Source: Candidatus Eisenbacteria bacterium (GTDB lineage Bacteria > Orphanbacterota > Orphanbacteria > Orphanbacterales > Orphanbacteraceae). Taken from it: a DNA stretch of 64,000 nt. Of this stretch, positions 31,856 to 42,600 are shown piece by piece. The position numbers and the translations under genes were made by a program. How positions within the stretch are numbered: position 1 is the stretch's first letter; every line of letters begins with the position of its first letter. Below the pieces are notes generated by a model that made no database searches, was not told where the DNA came from, and saw only the letters and a program-made list of their open reading frames with translations. The stretch lies in assembly GCA_016930695.1 (NCBI GenBank), contig JAFGGD010000049.1, positions 62,001 through 126,000 of the forward strand. Direction: 5' to 3'.

Positions 31856-33337
31856 ATGAGCCCTCCCTCCCACGTCCCGACCGCTCCCGAAGACCGCATT
31901 CCGTTCCCCCATAAGCTGACCTACGCCGCCGGCGCCTTCGTGAACAACCTGCTGGCCGCGGCGAGCGGCGGCATGATGATCGTCCTGAACCTGGGGCTCG
32001 GCATGAACCCGGTGCTGGTGGGCCTGCTCGGCGCGCTGCCGCGCTTCACCGACGCCCTGACCGATCCACTCATGGGATTCATCTCCGACAACACCCGGAG
32101 CCGCTGGGGCCGTCGCCGCCCCTATATCTTCGGCGGCGCCATCGCCGCGGGCCTGCTCTTCGCCCTTCTCTGGCAGCTCCCGGAGGGGCGGAGCGAGACC
32201 TTCTACTTCGTCTGGTTCCTCGCCGGCTCGATCCTCTTCTACATGGGGTACACGGTGTTCGCCACCCCCTGGGTCGCCCTCGGATACGAGCTGACCCCCG
32301 ACTACCACGAGCGGACCCGGCTGATGGGAACGCAGAACTTCATCGCCCAGCTCGCCTACGTGGTCTCCCCCTGGTTCCTCTGGATCATGAACTCGGGGAC
32401 GTTCTTCCGCAACGCCGCGGGCGAACCGGACCAGGTGGCCGGGGCGGCGGGGCTGGCGGTCGTGATCGCCGTGGTGGCGATCGGCCTGGGAATCCTGCCG
32501 GGGATCTTCCTGCGCGAGCGCATGCGGGCCCTCGCCGAGGCGGAGTCCGGAACCGGGCGGAGTCTCAAGCAGAACCTGGCCGAGTTCTTCCATGGCTTCG
32601 GCGTCACCCTGGCCAACCGTTCGTTCCTCAAGCTCTGCGCCGCCACCTTCCTGATCTTCAACGGGTTCATTCTCATCTCGTCCTTCGCCTTCTACGTGAT
32701 CATCTATTACGTCTGCACCGGCGACCAGACCGAGGGGGCCAAGTACGCCGGATGGGCCGGCTCGGTGGGGGCGGTCTCCACCTTCGCCGTGGTGGCCTTC
32801 ATCACCTGGCTCGGCACGCGGATCGGCAAGCGGCGCGCCTTCTTCGTCTCCACCGGCGTGTCCATCGTCGGCTACGGGCTGAAGTGGATCTGCTACAACC
32901 CGAACCATCCCTGGCTGGTGATCGTGCCGGCGCCGCTCATGGCCTTCGGCCTCGGCGGACTCTTCACGCTGATGCCCTCGATGGTCGCCGACGTGGTGGA
33001 CACGGACGAGCTGAAGACCCATCAGCGCCGCGAGGGGATGTTCGGGTCCATCTTCTGGTGGACCGTGAAGCTGGGCCTCTCCGCGGCGCTGGCCGGGGGC
33101 GGCTACCTGCTGAACGCGACCGGGTTCGACGTGGCCTACGAGGGGGCGCAGGCGGCGCGGACCATCATTCTCCTGCGCCTCTTCGACGCGGGCATCCCCA
33201 TGGTGACATCGGCGATCGCCATCTGGGTGGTGACGACATTCCCGATCACCGAGGAGAAGGCCTACGAGGTGCGCATGGAACTGGAGCGCCGGCGGGGCCG
33301 GGTCGCGCCGGCCGGGGAACCGGACGCCGCCGAATAG
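31856..33337 (+). CDS. GPH-family (MelB-like) sugar:cation symporter
   Basis: A 493-residue inner-membrane protein with about 12 hydrophobic segments. Family marks are KLTYAAGAFVNNLL in helix 1, PRFTDALTDPLMGFISDNTR (the GPH D-x-x-x-DP-x-x-G signature), RSRWGRRRPYI, GYELTPDYHERTRLMGTQNF, and in the second half MVADVVDTDELKTHQRREGM. The family imports oligosaccharides or glycosides with H+ or Na+. GAGGTGATCCC precedes the ATG. As the last gene of the operon controlled from O3, it probably takes up laminari-oligosaccharides or gentiobiose-type products. Substrate inferred from context. Confidence 0.9.
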   Translation: MSPPSHVPTAPEDRIPFPHKLTYAAGAFVNNLLAAASGGMMIVLNLGLGMNPVLVGLLGALPRFTDALTDPLMGFISDNTRSRWGRRRPYIFGGAIAAGLLFALLWQLPEGRSETFYFVWFLAGSILFYMGYTVFATPWVALGYELTPDYHERTRLMGTQNFIAQLAYVVSPWFLWIMNSGTFFRNAAGEPDQVAGAAGLAVVIAVVAIGLGILPGIFLRERMRALAEAESGTGRSLKQNLAEFFHGFGVTLANRSFLKLCAATFLIFNGFILISSFAFYVIIYYVCTGDQTEGAKYAGWAGSVGAVSTFAVVAFITWLGTRIGKRRAFFVSTGVSIVGYGLKWICYNPNHPWLVIVPAPLMAFGLGGLFTLMPSMVADVVDTDELKTHQRREGMFGSIFWWTVKLGLSAALAGGGYLLNATGFDVAYEGAQAARTIILLRLFDAGIPMVTSAIAIWVVTTFPITEEKAYEVRMELERRRGRVAPAGEPDAAE

Positions 33338-33367
33338 GAGCGCCGGCGCCCTCTCGGGCGAGGAAAA

Positions 33368-33403
33368 GCCGGGACCGGTTTCGACCGGCCCCGGCTTCTT
33401 TTA
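33368..33403. terminator. Bidirectional terminator between convergent operons
   Basis: The stem is GCCGGGACCGG (33368-33378) with CCGGCCCCGGC (33385-33395), with one mismatch. It is followed on the plus strand by TTCTTTT and on the minus strand by CTTTTCC. It separates the symporter gene from the barrel-fusion glycosidase gene. Confidence 0.7.
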
Positions 33404-33420
33404 CGCCGCGAATGTTCGCG

Positions 33421-36400
33421 TCAAATGGAGAGGTGCACGTAGGTCCGGATCTCCCACTCGCTCCCGTCGTCCGCGTCGATGGTCGGATCGCACTCCCCTT
33501 CCGCGTCCAGGCCGGGGCAGTAGCGGTTGGAATGCACGTTCAAGGAGCGCCACGTTCCCCGAATCCCGACACGGGTATTGGGAAGGTCGAACCATGCCGG
33601 CGCGCCGAGGTTGTAGGACAGATCGCCCATGAGCTGGAGCGGATAGGTCAGGTTGAAGTCGTGGTGGTAGTCATAGGGACCGAAGTCGTCGATCCGGACG
33701 TACGCGACGTACGCCAACGGTCCGTGATCGAGACGGGCGCCGATCCCGTAACGGTGAATGACGCGGTTCAGCGTCGAATCCTCGCCGTCCGGATCCCAGC
33801 CGTTCGGCTCCGCCGTGCCTGCGTAGATCCCGACGGCCAATCGGGTGCGCGGCGAGATCTTGGAGATGATCCCTAGCTGGGTCTCCCAGAGCTCCTGAGC
33901 CGGCGGCGCGCCGGCGTGCGCGTACTGCGTGACGCCGTCCTCGGCGATGTAGATGGTCGCGTCGCGGGTGGTCTTCATGTCGCGGTAGACGATCCCGAGA
34001 CTCGCGGCGAACCGCGCGTCCTCCCGGACGACGTTGTCCCACGCCCACGCCCATGTGGCGGGGGTCGGATCGTAGGCGATCATCAGCTCGGCGCCGAACA
34101 TCTCCCGGTTCCCCAGCACCGCGAAGGGATCGTCCCGCACGTTGCGCGGCCGGCCCGGGGCGGGAACGTCCCCCGGTATCGGTCCCACGATCGGTTTCTG
34201 GACGAGGATGTTCGGCCCGATCTGGAAGTTCCCCATGTTCACCGCGAGACCGGTCAGGAAGTTCGACTGGTTCCCCGAACCGGAATCCTTCAAGCCCCAA
34301 CCGGTGAAGGTGATCGTCTCCGTCGGCCCCGCGTCGGCGACGACCCCCATGTAGGCGCTCTGCGCGTACCAGTGCCACCGCCCCCTCTCCAGGGTGAGCT
34401 TCACCTTGCCGCCGTAGGTGTCCGAGTCGACCACCTCGTCGCGCAGAACCCGGTAGCCCGTCGCCGTCTCCTCGGCGATCTGGAACTGCTCCCCCACCTT
34501 GGTGTTCCCCGACCAGAGCCCGCCCGCCTCGACGCCGAAGGGGCCGAGACTCGTCGCGAACTGGAGCGAGAGCTTCCGCGTCTCCGGCAGGGGGACGGCG
34601 ATGGAGGAGGTGGCGGACTCGTTCTTCGCGATGTCCTCGTGGTAGACCACCGTCGCGTCCAGGGGACCGACGTTGCGCCGGTACTTGACGAGGACCGCCG
34701 GGTTGGCGCCCCACCAGAGCTGGGGACCGTAGGCGACCTTCAGCCCCTCGAGGCTCCCCTTGGCGGCGAGCTCGAAACCGACCGGCGCCATGCCGTTATA
34801 GGTGTCGATGTTTTTCCCGTAATAGGCGTTCCGGTAGAGGCCGAAGAAGTCCCCCTCGAACTGCCAGTGCAGGTGCCCGGTCCGGTAGAAGCCGTCCAGG
34901 AGGAAGTGGCGGTCGTCCCAGCTCATCGACGCCTGGTACACCTTGACCCTCTCCAGGGAGCCCACATCCAGTTCCCCGTCCTCCGACGCGACCGTCCGGG
35001 AGCGCCCGCGGTTCTCGTAGAAGATCTCGTCGATCGGATTGTCCGGCACGTTTCCGAGGATGTTGACCGAGAACATGCCGGTCACGTTCTCCGCGGGACG
35101 GGCCTCGAACTCCGCGTAGAAGGACTGCAGCTGGTCGAATCCGCGGAAGGCGGGGTAGCTCGTCCCGGGGGTCGCGGAACTCGGCGGCGTGCTCGTCCGC
35201 TCGCCGCCGGTGTTGTAGGTCTCGAACTCCGCGCGGAAGCCGGAGAGGTGGACCCACTCGCGCTTCTCGGCGAGGAGGGCCGCCCCGTCTCCGCGCGCCT
35301 CCAGCGCCGCCGCCGCCGGGTGGATGCCGCCGAAGTGGGCCCGGATCTTCCCGAGGTCGGTGCCGGGGTCATAGGGATCGAGCGCGAAGGCGCGCCGCAA
35401 CGCGTAGTAGGCCGCCCGCGGATAGACTTCGTAGAGGCCCCGGTGGTCGGACGGGCCCTTGGCCGTGATCCCCCACCACTCCTCGTTCATGTTGTTCTCG
35501 CCTTCCACGTAGTCCTCGACGTACCCGCCGTTCGGCCAGGACGCGTGGGTGTCGTGAATGTCGAGACGGTCCTCCTGACCGTACTTCCACCAGCCGTCGC
35601 TCCACTGGAAGATGAAACCGCCGATCGCGTTCCCCGCGCGCCCCTTCCCCGAGGATTGCTCGTAGATCTCCTCCCACTGGCCGATGAGATAGCGCGCCTG
35701 CATCTCCTGGTCCTCGCGCATCTCCTTCGCGTTGTAGGCGTCGGCGCCGAACTCGGTGTACATCACCGGGATGTTCATCTTCTTCTTGACCACGTCGAAG
35801 AGGTCGCGCGACGAGATTCCCCGGTAGACGTTGGTGCCGAAGACGTCCAGGTTTTCGCATTCCTCGGCGATGATGTCGATGTATTGCACGTCGCCGTTCG
35901 CCATCGCCACGGGACGGTGCGGATCGAGACGCTTGATCTCGTCCACGATCTCCCCCATGAGCGAATAGAGGTAGCGCGCGCGCGCGGCGTCCCTCTCCCC
36001 CGCGGGAAGCGCCTCGATCTCGAAGGAACTCCAGGAGAGCCCGTAGTTGTTCTCGTTTCCGAGGAGCCACATCAGCACGCCGGGAACGCCGCGGAACTCC
36101 TCCACCAGCGCGCGGATGTCCGCCTTCACGGCGGCGCGGAGACGCGCGTCCGAATAGTCCACCATCGGAATCCAGACGCCGTCCAGGGTGTAGCCGTACC
36201 GCGCCACCAGGGGATTGACGACGGTGTAGATGCCGTAGCGCTCGTAGATGAAGCGCACCCAGCGGGGCGGAATCCCGGCGTACTGGCGGATCGCGTTCAC
36301 CCCCATCTCCCGGAGAAGGGGCATCTCCCGGGCGAGGGCCGCCTCGATCACGTCGTCCGGCTGATTCCAGAGACTGTAATTGTAATTCTCGCCGATCGGC

Positions 36401-36606
36401 ATGTACCCCCAGTTCATGCCGAAGACCATCATCTCCTCGCCCTCCACCAGGAGCCGTTGCCCCTCGTAGTCGGACACCACGCGAACCGAGGTCCCGCCCG
36501 ACGGGTCGGCGGCGAAGGCGGGAGAGGCGGGGCCTAAAAAGAGAAACAACATCAGGGCGGCCGCCAGCGGGAACGCGGCGACCCGGATTCTACGATTCCT
36601 GTTCAC
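33421..36606 (-). CDS. Clan GH-A glycosidase fused to a predicted outer-membrane beta-barrel
   Basis: A 1,061-residue protein with a GTG start at 36606 behind GAGGAGGT; the open frame to 36759 would invade the GH1 gene. Signal peptide AAFPLAAALMLFLFLGPASPAFA. Residues about 35-410 form a TIM-barrel glycosidase of the GH2-C/GH158-like sort: FGMNWGYMPIG, GVNAIRQYAGIPPRWVRFIY, the acid/base Glu in WLLGNEN (near 183) and the nucleophile Glu in YTEFGADAY (near 284), then FIFQWSDGWWK. Residues about 430-1061 change to alternating amphipathic strands with aromatic edges and Gly-Asp turns (for example VYQASMSWDDRHFLLDGFYR), as in outer-membrane barrels, ending EIRTYVHLSI. An enzyme carried by its own barrel is unusual. 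Twenty bases downstream of the GH1 gene in one operon. Confidence 0.72.
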   Translation of the reverse strand: MNRNRRIRVAAFPLAAALMLFLFLGPASPAFAADPSGGTSVRVVSDYEGQRLLVEGEEMMVFGMNWGYMPIGENYNYSLWNQPDDVIEAALAREMPLLREMGVNAIRQYAGIPPRWVRFIYERYGIYTVVNPLVARYGYTLDGVWIPMVDYSDARLRAAVKADIRALVEEFRGVPGVLMWLLGNENNYGLSWSSFEIEALPAGERDAARARYLYSLMGEIVDEIKRLDPHRPVAMANGDVQYIDIIAEECENLDVFGTNVYRGISSRDLFDVVKKKMNIPVMYTEFGADAYNAKEMREDQEMQARYLIGQWEEIYEQSSGKGRAGNAIGGFIFQWSDGWWKYGQEDRLDIHDTHASWPNGGYVEDYVEGENNMNEEWWGITAKGPSDHRGLYEVYPRAAYYALRRAFALDPYDPGTDLGKIRAHFGGIHPAAAALEARGDGAALLAEKREWVHLSGFRAEFETYNTGGERTSTPPSSATPGTSYPAFRGFDQLQSFYAEFEARPAENVTGMFSVNILGNVPDNPIDEIFYENRGRSRTVASEDGELDVGSLERVKVYQASMSWDDRHFLLDGFYRTGHLHWQFEGDFFGLYRNAYYGKNIDTYNGMAPVGFELAAKGSLEGLKVAYGPQLWWGANPAVLVKYRRNVGPLDATVVYHEDIAKNESATSSIAVPLPETRKLSLQFATSLGPFGVEAGGLWSGNTKVGEQFQIAEETATGYRVLRDEVVDSDTYGGKVKLTLERGRWHWYAQSAYMGVVADAGPTETITFTGWGLKDSGSGNQSNFLTGLAVNMGNFQIGPNILVQKPIVGPIPGDVPAPGRPRNVRDDPFAVLGNREMFGAELMIAYDPTPATWAWAWDNVVREDARFAASLGIVYRDMKTTRDATIYIAEDGVTQYAHAGAPPAQELWETQLGIISKISPRTRLAVGIYAGTAEPNGWDPDGEDSTLNRVIHRYGIGARLDHGPLAYVAYVRIDDFGPYDYHHDFNLTYPLQLMGDLSYNLGAPAWFDLPNTRVGIRGTWRSLNVHSNRYCPGLDAEGECDPTIDADDGSEWEIRTYVHLSI

Positions 36607-36626
36607 GGGTACCTCCTCAGGGATGA

Positions 36627-37991
36627 TCAGTCGCGACCGTCGACCGCGTTCGCGGCCGCCACGTCCCGATACCACCGGGCGCTCTCTTTCGCCGTTCTCT
36701 CGCCCGTACGGAAATCGACATGAAAGAGGCCGAAGCGTTTCGTGTAGCCGTGGCCCCACTCGAAATTATCCATGAGCGTCCAGGCGAAATATCCCCGCAG
36801 GGGGACGCCCGCCTCGATCGCCCGGTGCGCCTCCGCCAGGTGGCGCCTCATGTAATCGACGCGCCGCTCGTCCCGGATCCATCCCTCCCCGTCCGGTTCG
36901 TCCGGGAGGGCCGTTCCGTTCTCGGTGATATAGACCGCCGGCGGCCCGTATTCGCGGTGCACGCGGAGGAGGATGTCGTGGAGACCCCGGGGAAAGACCT
37001 CCCACCCCATCAGGTCGAGTTCCTCCTCCGGCGCGCCGGCGAATCCGACCGGCCGGCCGTTCTCGTCGGCCCGCAGCATGGTTCGACTGTAGTAATTGAC
37101 GCCCAGAAAATCGAGGGGACTATGGATCTCCTCGAGATCCCCCTCCCGGAGAAAGGGGAGTCCGCCGGGGGGCAGGTGGCCGCGGGCGACGCGGTCGGCG
37201 ATCGCGTCCTCCGGGTAGCGCCCCCGGAAGAGGGGATCGAGATACCAACGATTGAAGAATCCGTCGAACCAGCGCGCCGCGTCCCGGTCCCTTTCGCTCT
37301 CCGTCTCGGGCCAGGCGGGCGAGAGATTGAGAACGATGCCGACCTCCGTCTCCGGAACGATCCGCCGGATCGCGGCGGCCGCCCGCCCGTGGGAGAGGAG
37401 CAGATGATGGGCGGTCCGGAGCGCCTCCTCCGGATTCCGCCGGCCCGGCGCGTGCGCTCCTTCCTCGTAGCCGAGCGTGGCGACGCACCACGGTTCGTTG
37501 TGGGTGGTCCAGTGGCGGACCCTATCGCCGAGCCGTTCGGCGACGGCGGCGGCGTAATCGACGAACGCCCCCACGGTGCTCCGCTCCGGCCAGCCCCCCC
37601 GATCCTGCAGGGCCCGGGGAAGATCCCAATGGTTCAGCGTGAGGAAGGGGACGATTCCCTCTTCAAGTAATCCGTCGACCAGCGCTTCGTAGAAATCGAG
37701 ACCGGCGGGGTTCGGCGTTCCCCCTCCGTCGGGAAAGACGCGGGGCCAGGAGACGGAGAAGCGGTAGGCGCCGATGCCGAGCCGCTTCATCAGCTCCAGA
37801 TCCTCCCGCCAACGCCGGTAGTGATCGCACGCAGTCCCGGGGTTCGATCCGTCCTCGATGTTTCCGGGGACGGACGCGAAAACGTCCCAGATCGACTCCC
37901 CCCGACCACCGGCGCTCGGCGAGCCCTCGATCTGCTGGGCCGACGTGGCGACCCCCCAGAGAAACCCCTCGGGGAAGGAACGGCGGCTCAT
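36627..37991 (-). CDS. GH1 beta-glucosidase
   Basis: A 454-residue protein of typical GH1 length with no signal peptide, so cytoplasmic. Landmarks: FPEGFLWGVATSAQQIEGSP, YRFSVSWPRVFPDG, LNHWDLP, the acid/base Glu in HNEPWCVATLGYEEGAHAPG (near 165), GVNYYSRTM, the nucleophile Glu in YITENGTALPD (near 355) and DNFEWGHGYTKRFGLFHVD. It releases glucose from beta-linked oligosaccharides such as laminaribiose or gentiobiose. No clear ribosome site precedes the ATG. It is first in the leftward operon with the barrel fusion, and its upstream region holds operator O4. Confidence 0.95.
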   Translation of the reverse strand: MSRRSFPEGFLWGVATSAQQIEGSPSAGGRGESIWDVFASVPGNIEDGSNPGTACDHYRRWREDLELMKRLGIGAYRFSVSWPRVFPDGGGTPNPAGLDFYEALVDGLLEEGIVPFLTLNHWDLPRALQDRGGWPERSTVGAFVDYAAAVAERLGDRVRHWTTHNEPWCVATLGYEEGAHAPGRRNPEEALRTAHHLLLSHGRAAAAIRRIVPETEVGIVLNLSPAWPETESERDRDAARWFDGFFNRWYLDPLFRGRYPEDAIADRVARGHLPPGGLPFLREGDLEEIHSPLDFLGVNYYSRTMLRADENGRPVGFAGAPEEELDLMGWEVFPRGLHDILLRVHREYGPPAVYITENGTALPDEPDGEGWIRDERRVDYMRRHLAEAHRAIEAGVPLRGYFAWTLMDNFEWGHGYTKRFGLFHVDFRTGERTAKESARWYRDVAAANAVDGRD

Positions 37992-38098
37992 GACCGGACC
38001 GCCGCCGGTCGCTCCGGATGACCCGCCGGGCCGTGACCGCGGTCCCGGAACATATCCGAACCTCCGGTGCTTAAAAGTACTCCTCCGTCAAAAAACTC

Positions 38099-38128
38099 TT
38101 TGTTCGGTTCCCGAACATAGTGTATCAT
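38099..38128 (+). promoter_or_regulatory. Operator O4 fused to a rightward promoter
   Basis: The palindrome TTTGTTCGG-TTC-CCGAACATA (38099-38119) contains a -35-like TTGTTC. GTG follows, then TATCAT (38123-38128) as -10 box, with spacer 17. The same phase occurs at 27954, 46901 and 47207. Rightward it serves the GH17-phosphorylase pair. Because the operator is symmetric and lies 108 bases before the GH1 start, it may also control the leftward operon, although I see no good leftward -10 box. Confidence 0.72.
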
Positions 38129-38611
38129 AGAGGCAGTTCTGTCAAGGGATCATTGAAACCCCTTTCGGGTCGGACCGACATTCGAAGGTCCGAACCCTCG
38201 ATTCGACCGAAGAGCCCCGCCGGAGCGGTCGCGGAACCCCCGGCGATCATTCGGAAGCACTTAATCCGATTCAGGATAGGCCGTCTTCGCGGTAGAGGGC
38301 GGTCTTCCGATCGGCTCGGGCGGCCATCGTGGGCCGCTTCCCCGGCGAGAGTCGGAAAGAAGTAAACATCAGACGGGATGGGGGAAGCGGAGAAAAAGCA
38401 CGCGCCATGGCCCGAGACGGAATAACGGGCTACCGCCGCTCGATCGGCTCGGGAATCCGCCTACGTGTTTTTGGAGACACATGCGGTCCCGGCTTCCCGG
38501 TCGGACGGGAAAGCAGTGTGGCGCCGCCGCGGACAGGTCGCACCGATTCCCGGTTTTGAAACCTCCGAGGAACGGAACGCCCTCCGCGGGAAGACCGGAA
38601 GGAAAGACATC
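38129..38611 (+). other. Long leader region without a convincing gene
   Basis: About 480 bases between the O4 promoter and the GH17 start. Short open frames exist but none has a ribosome site plus protein-like composition. A GTTTTTGGAGAC word at 38466-38477 also occurs in the repeats at 55528 and 57702. Confidence 0.35.
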
Positions 38612-39676
38612 TTGAGATCAAGCATCCTCCTCTCCCTGCTATTCTCCTTTCTTTCCGTCGCCGCCTGGACGCCCGGGATCCGGGCGGAAGCGGGCGCGGC
38701 CGAAACACGGCCCACTGAGCCCGTGCGGGAGGAGCCCTTCGTCGTGAGACCTTTCGTCGCCGAGCGGGGAGATCTCTTGCTCGGAAAAGCCGTCTGCTAC
38801 GGCCCCCACCGTGACGGGCAGCGTCCCGGAGGGGCGGCCCCCTCCCGCGAGCAGATCAGGGAGGATCTTGGCATCCTCGCCCGTCACTGGCGGATGATCC
38901 GGCTCTACGGATCGGCGCCTCCGGCGGAGACCGTGCTCGAACTCATTCGAGAGGAAGGGCTCGACCTGGAGGTGATGCTCGGGATCTGGGTCGCCCCCGA
39001 GGAGAGGCTGGACGAGAAGGGTGTCCTCCTCGAGAGGGATCCCGCCGCGGCCGGGGCGAACCGCCGGGGAATGGAATCGGGGATCCGTCTCGCCGCCGCC
39101 TACCCGGAGATCGTCACTTCCCTCTGCGTCGGGAACGAGACCCAGGTCTTCTGGTCCTCCCATCGATCGCCCGCGGAGATCCTGATCCGTTACATCCGTG
39201 AGGCGCGGGCGCGGGCGGAAGTCCCCGTCACCACCGCGGACGACTACAACTACTGGAACAAGCCGGAAAGCAGAGCCATGGCGGAGGAGATCGACTTCAT
39301 CAACTGTTACGCCCATCCGCTCTGGAACGGCGTGCTCCTCGAGGACGCCGTCGACTGGCTGCGCGGGATCCTCGAGGAGATCCGGGCGGCCCACCCGGAC
39401 CGGGAGATCCTTCTCGGCGAGACGGGATGGGCGACGGCGAAGCACGACGAGGGGGAGCAGGCCCGGCTCATCAAAGGGAAGACGGGCGAGCGAGAGCAGA
39501 AGGTCTTCATCCGAAATCTCACCGCGTGGTCGGAGAAAGAGGGGATTCCCTTCTTCCTCTTCGAGGCGTTCGACGAGAACTGGAAAGGCGGCGAGTATCC
39601 GGAGGAAGTGGAGAAGCACTGGGGCGTGTACCGGGCCGATCGGACTCCGAAGAAGGCGGTGGCCGATGAATCCTGA
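38612..39676 (+). CDS. GH17 beta-1,3-glucanase-like secreted enzyme
   Basis: A 354-residue protein if started at the TTG at 38612, which follows GGAAGGAAAG and gives a normal signal peptide (LRSSILLSLLFSFLSVAAW); the frame is open from 38465. The GH17 barrel is recognised by LLGKAVCYGPHRDGQRPGG, the WRMIRLYGSAP strand, the acid/base Glu in SLCVGNETQVFWSS (near 173), DFINCYAHPLW and the nucleophile Glu in ILLGETGWATAK (near 268). Bacterial GH17 enzymes hydrolyse or transfer beta-1,3-glucan chains. The 3' end overlaps the phosphorylase start by 11 bases, so the two are co-translated. The start is inferred. Confidence 0.85.
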   Translation: MRSSILLSLLFSFLSVAAWTPGIRAEAGAAETRPTEPVREEPFVVRPFVAERGDLLLGKAVCYGPHRDGQRPGGAAPSREQIREDLGILARHWRMIRLYGSAPPAETVLELIREEGLDLEVMLGIWVAPEERLDEKGVLLERDPAAAGANRRGMESGIRLAAAYPEIVTSLCVGNETQVFWSSHRSPAEILIRYIREARARAEVPVTTADDYNYWNKPESRAMAEEIDFINCYAHPLWNGVLLEDAVDWLRGILEEIRAAHPDREILLGETGWATAKHDEGEQARLIKGKTGEREQKVFIRNLTAWSEKEGIPFFLFEAFDENWKGGEYPEEVEKHWGVYRADRTPKKAVADES

Positions 39677-42600
39677 ACCCCTCCATCGCCCGAAGGGTCC
39701 CTGGTACCGCCACCTCGCCGAAACGGCGGCGGGAAAAGCGCGGGACGCCGCCGCCCCCCTCTCCCCCGAGACTCCCTCCGGCTGTTTCGTGGAGCGGGAG
39801 GGAGAACTCTACTACCGGATCGGCGCATTCCATCGGATGCCCCCCTTTCTCATGACCCTCGCGAGCGACACCGATCTTTGGATGTTCGTCACCTCCGGGG
39901 GAGGACTCACGGCGGGTCGGGTGGATCCCGAGGGGAGCGTCTTTCCCTACGAGACCGTCGACAAGCTCCACGACTCCGCCCATCACACCGGGCCGATCAC
40001 GATCATCCGCCTGTTTCGGGAAGAGAAGGCTCCGCTCACGTGGCGGCCGTTCGACGAGCGAACGCCGGACGAGTTCCCGGTTCACCGGAACCTGTACAAG
40101 AACTTCGTCGGGAACAAGCTCCTCTTCGAGGAGATCCAGCCCGGGATCGGTCTGGTCTTCCGGTATCGGTGGGCGGCGTGCGACGCGTTCGGATGGATCC
40201 GCACGGCGACGATCGAGAACATCGGATCCGCGGCGATCCGCGTCGAGCTGCTCGACGGTCTCAGGAACATCCTTCCCTACGGCGCTCATCACACGATGTT
40301 TCAACATTCCAGCGTTCTCGTGGACGCATACAAAAAATCCGAGTTGGACCCCCGGTCGGGTCTCGCAATCTACTCCCTCACCGCGGGAATCGTCGACCGC
40401 CCGGAGGCGGCGGAGGTGCTCCGGGCGAACACGGTCTGGCGCCGCGGGCTCGAGGATTTCCGCGCCCATCTCTCGGAGGAAGCGTTCACCGCGTTCCGCC
40501 GCGGCGAGACCCTTCCGGAGGAGACCGTTCGGAACGGTCACCGCGGGAACTACATCCTGACCGGGTTCCTCGAACTGGAGCCGGGGGCGTCCGAAACGTG
40601 GCATCTAGCCGTGGACGCCGGCCGGAGCCACGCGCGGATCGTCGAAATCCGGAACCGGATCCTCCGTGAAAACGGTCTCGGCGGGAAGATCGAGGAGGAG
40701 ATCGGGAAGGCCGAGGAAAACCTGTGCCGCAACGTGGGGAGCGCCGACGGAATTCAGCTCACCGGGCGCGCCGAAACGACGGCCCACCACTTCGCGAACG
40801 TCCTCTTCAACAACATGCGGGGGGGCGTGTTCACGAGGAATCACGAGATACCGGTGGACGACCTCGCCGATTTCTTCCGCACCCGGAACCGCGAGGCCGC
40901 CGGCCGGAGCGCCGCCTTCCTCCGCTCTCTCCCCGAGGGAATCACCTTTTCCGATCTTCTCCGCGAAGCGGAGAAGACGGGGGATCCGGACGTGGAGAGG
41001 CTCTGCCACGAATACCTCCCTCTCCATTTCGGGCGGCGGCACGGCGACCCGAGCCGGCCGTGGAACCAGTTTTCGATCCGGGTCCGGAACCGGGACGGCG
41101 ACCGTTCCCTCCGTTACGAGGGGAACTGGCGGGACATCTTCCAGAACTGGGAAGCCCTCTGCGCCTCCTTCCCCGAGTTTCTCCCCGGGGTCATCGCGAA
41201 GTTCGTGAACGCCTCGACTGTGGACGGGTTCAATCCGTACCGGATCACACGGGAAGGCATCGACTGGGAAACGGCGGACCCGGACGATCCGTGGGCCCAC
41301 ATCGGATACTGGGGGGATCACCAGATCATTTATCTCCTCAAGTTTCTCGAGGCGGCGACGCGCTACTCGCCCGGCACCCTCGAATCGCTCCTGGAGCGGG
41401 ACATCTTCAGCTACGCGGACGTCCCCTACCGTATCCGTCCGTACGAGGAGATCCTCCACGATCCACGGGCGACCATCGATTACGACGCGGCGCTCGCGTC
41501 CCGCATCGAGAAGCGGGTCCGATCGCGCGGAGCGGACGGCAGGCTCCTGACAGGCCCGGACGGCGCCGTCCATCACGTCAACCTCTTCGAGAAGCTGCTC
41601 GTCCCGCTCCTCTCGAAGCTCTCCAACTTCGTACCCGACGGGGGCGTCTGGATGAACACCCAGCGTCCGGAGTGGAACGACGCGAACAACGCCCTCGTCG
41701 GCGACGGACTCTCGGTCGTCACGACCGCCTATCTCCGCCGCTACGTCGCGTTCCTCGAGGGGATCCTCGCCGGGGTGTCGGCGGAAACCGTGACGGTATC
41801 GACGGAGGTGGCCGGTTGGTTCCGCCAGATCCGCGGAGTGCTCGTGCGGGAGAACCGGCTCCTCGACGGAAAGGGCATCTTCGACGGCGACCGGAAGAGG
41901 ATCATGGACGGCCTCGGAAACGCCTTTTCCGAGTATCGGCGCGATGTCTACGAAAACGGCTTTTCCGGGAAGAGGTATCTCTCCGTTTCGGAAACGATCA
42001 ACCTACTCCGGACGGCCCGATACTTCCTGGACCGGGCGATGCGGGCGAACCGCCGGGAGGACGGTCTCTATCACTCCTACAACCTCCTTGACCTCTCAAC
42101 GGACGGAAGAGAAGCGGGTATCCGGCATCTGCCGGTGATGCTCGAAGGACAGGTGGCCGCGCTCAGCTCGGGCTTGCCCGATCCGACCGAGGGGATCGAG
42201 ATTCTCGAGAACCTCTTCCGGAGCTCCCTCTACCGGCCGGATCAGAAGAGCTTCCTCCTCTATCCCGAAAGGAAACTGCCCGGATTTCTCGAGAAGAACC
42301 GGGTTCCCGAAGGAGCGGTCCGATCGATCCCGCTCCTGCGGGATCTCCTCGATCGAGGGGACGGGACGATTGTCGCGCGGGACGAGGACGGCGTGGTCCG
42401 TTTCCACGGCGATTTCCGGAACGCGGAAGACGTCGGGAAGGCGGTGGACTCGCTCGCGGAAGGGGAGGGCGCGGCGGCGGAGGTCGCGCGCGACAGGGAC
42501 AGGATCGTGGAGCTGTTCGAGGACGTTTTCCTCCATCACTCCTACACGGGCCGCTCGGGGACGATGTACGCCTACGAGGGACTGGGCTGCATCTACTGGC

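Noticed and set aside
30431-33022. 863-codon minus-strand frame opposite the ROK-GH16-symporter operon
   Set aside because: It covers three well-identified genes in antisense; no motif of its own.
33916-36537. 873-codon plus-strand frame opposite the barrel-fusion gene
   Set aside because: Shadow of a gene with signal peptide, catalytic motifs and ribosome site on the minus strand.
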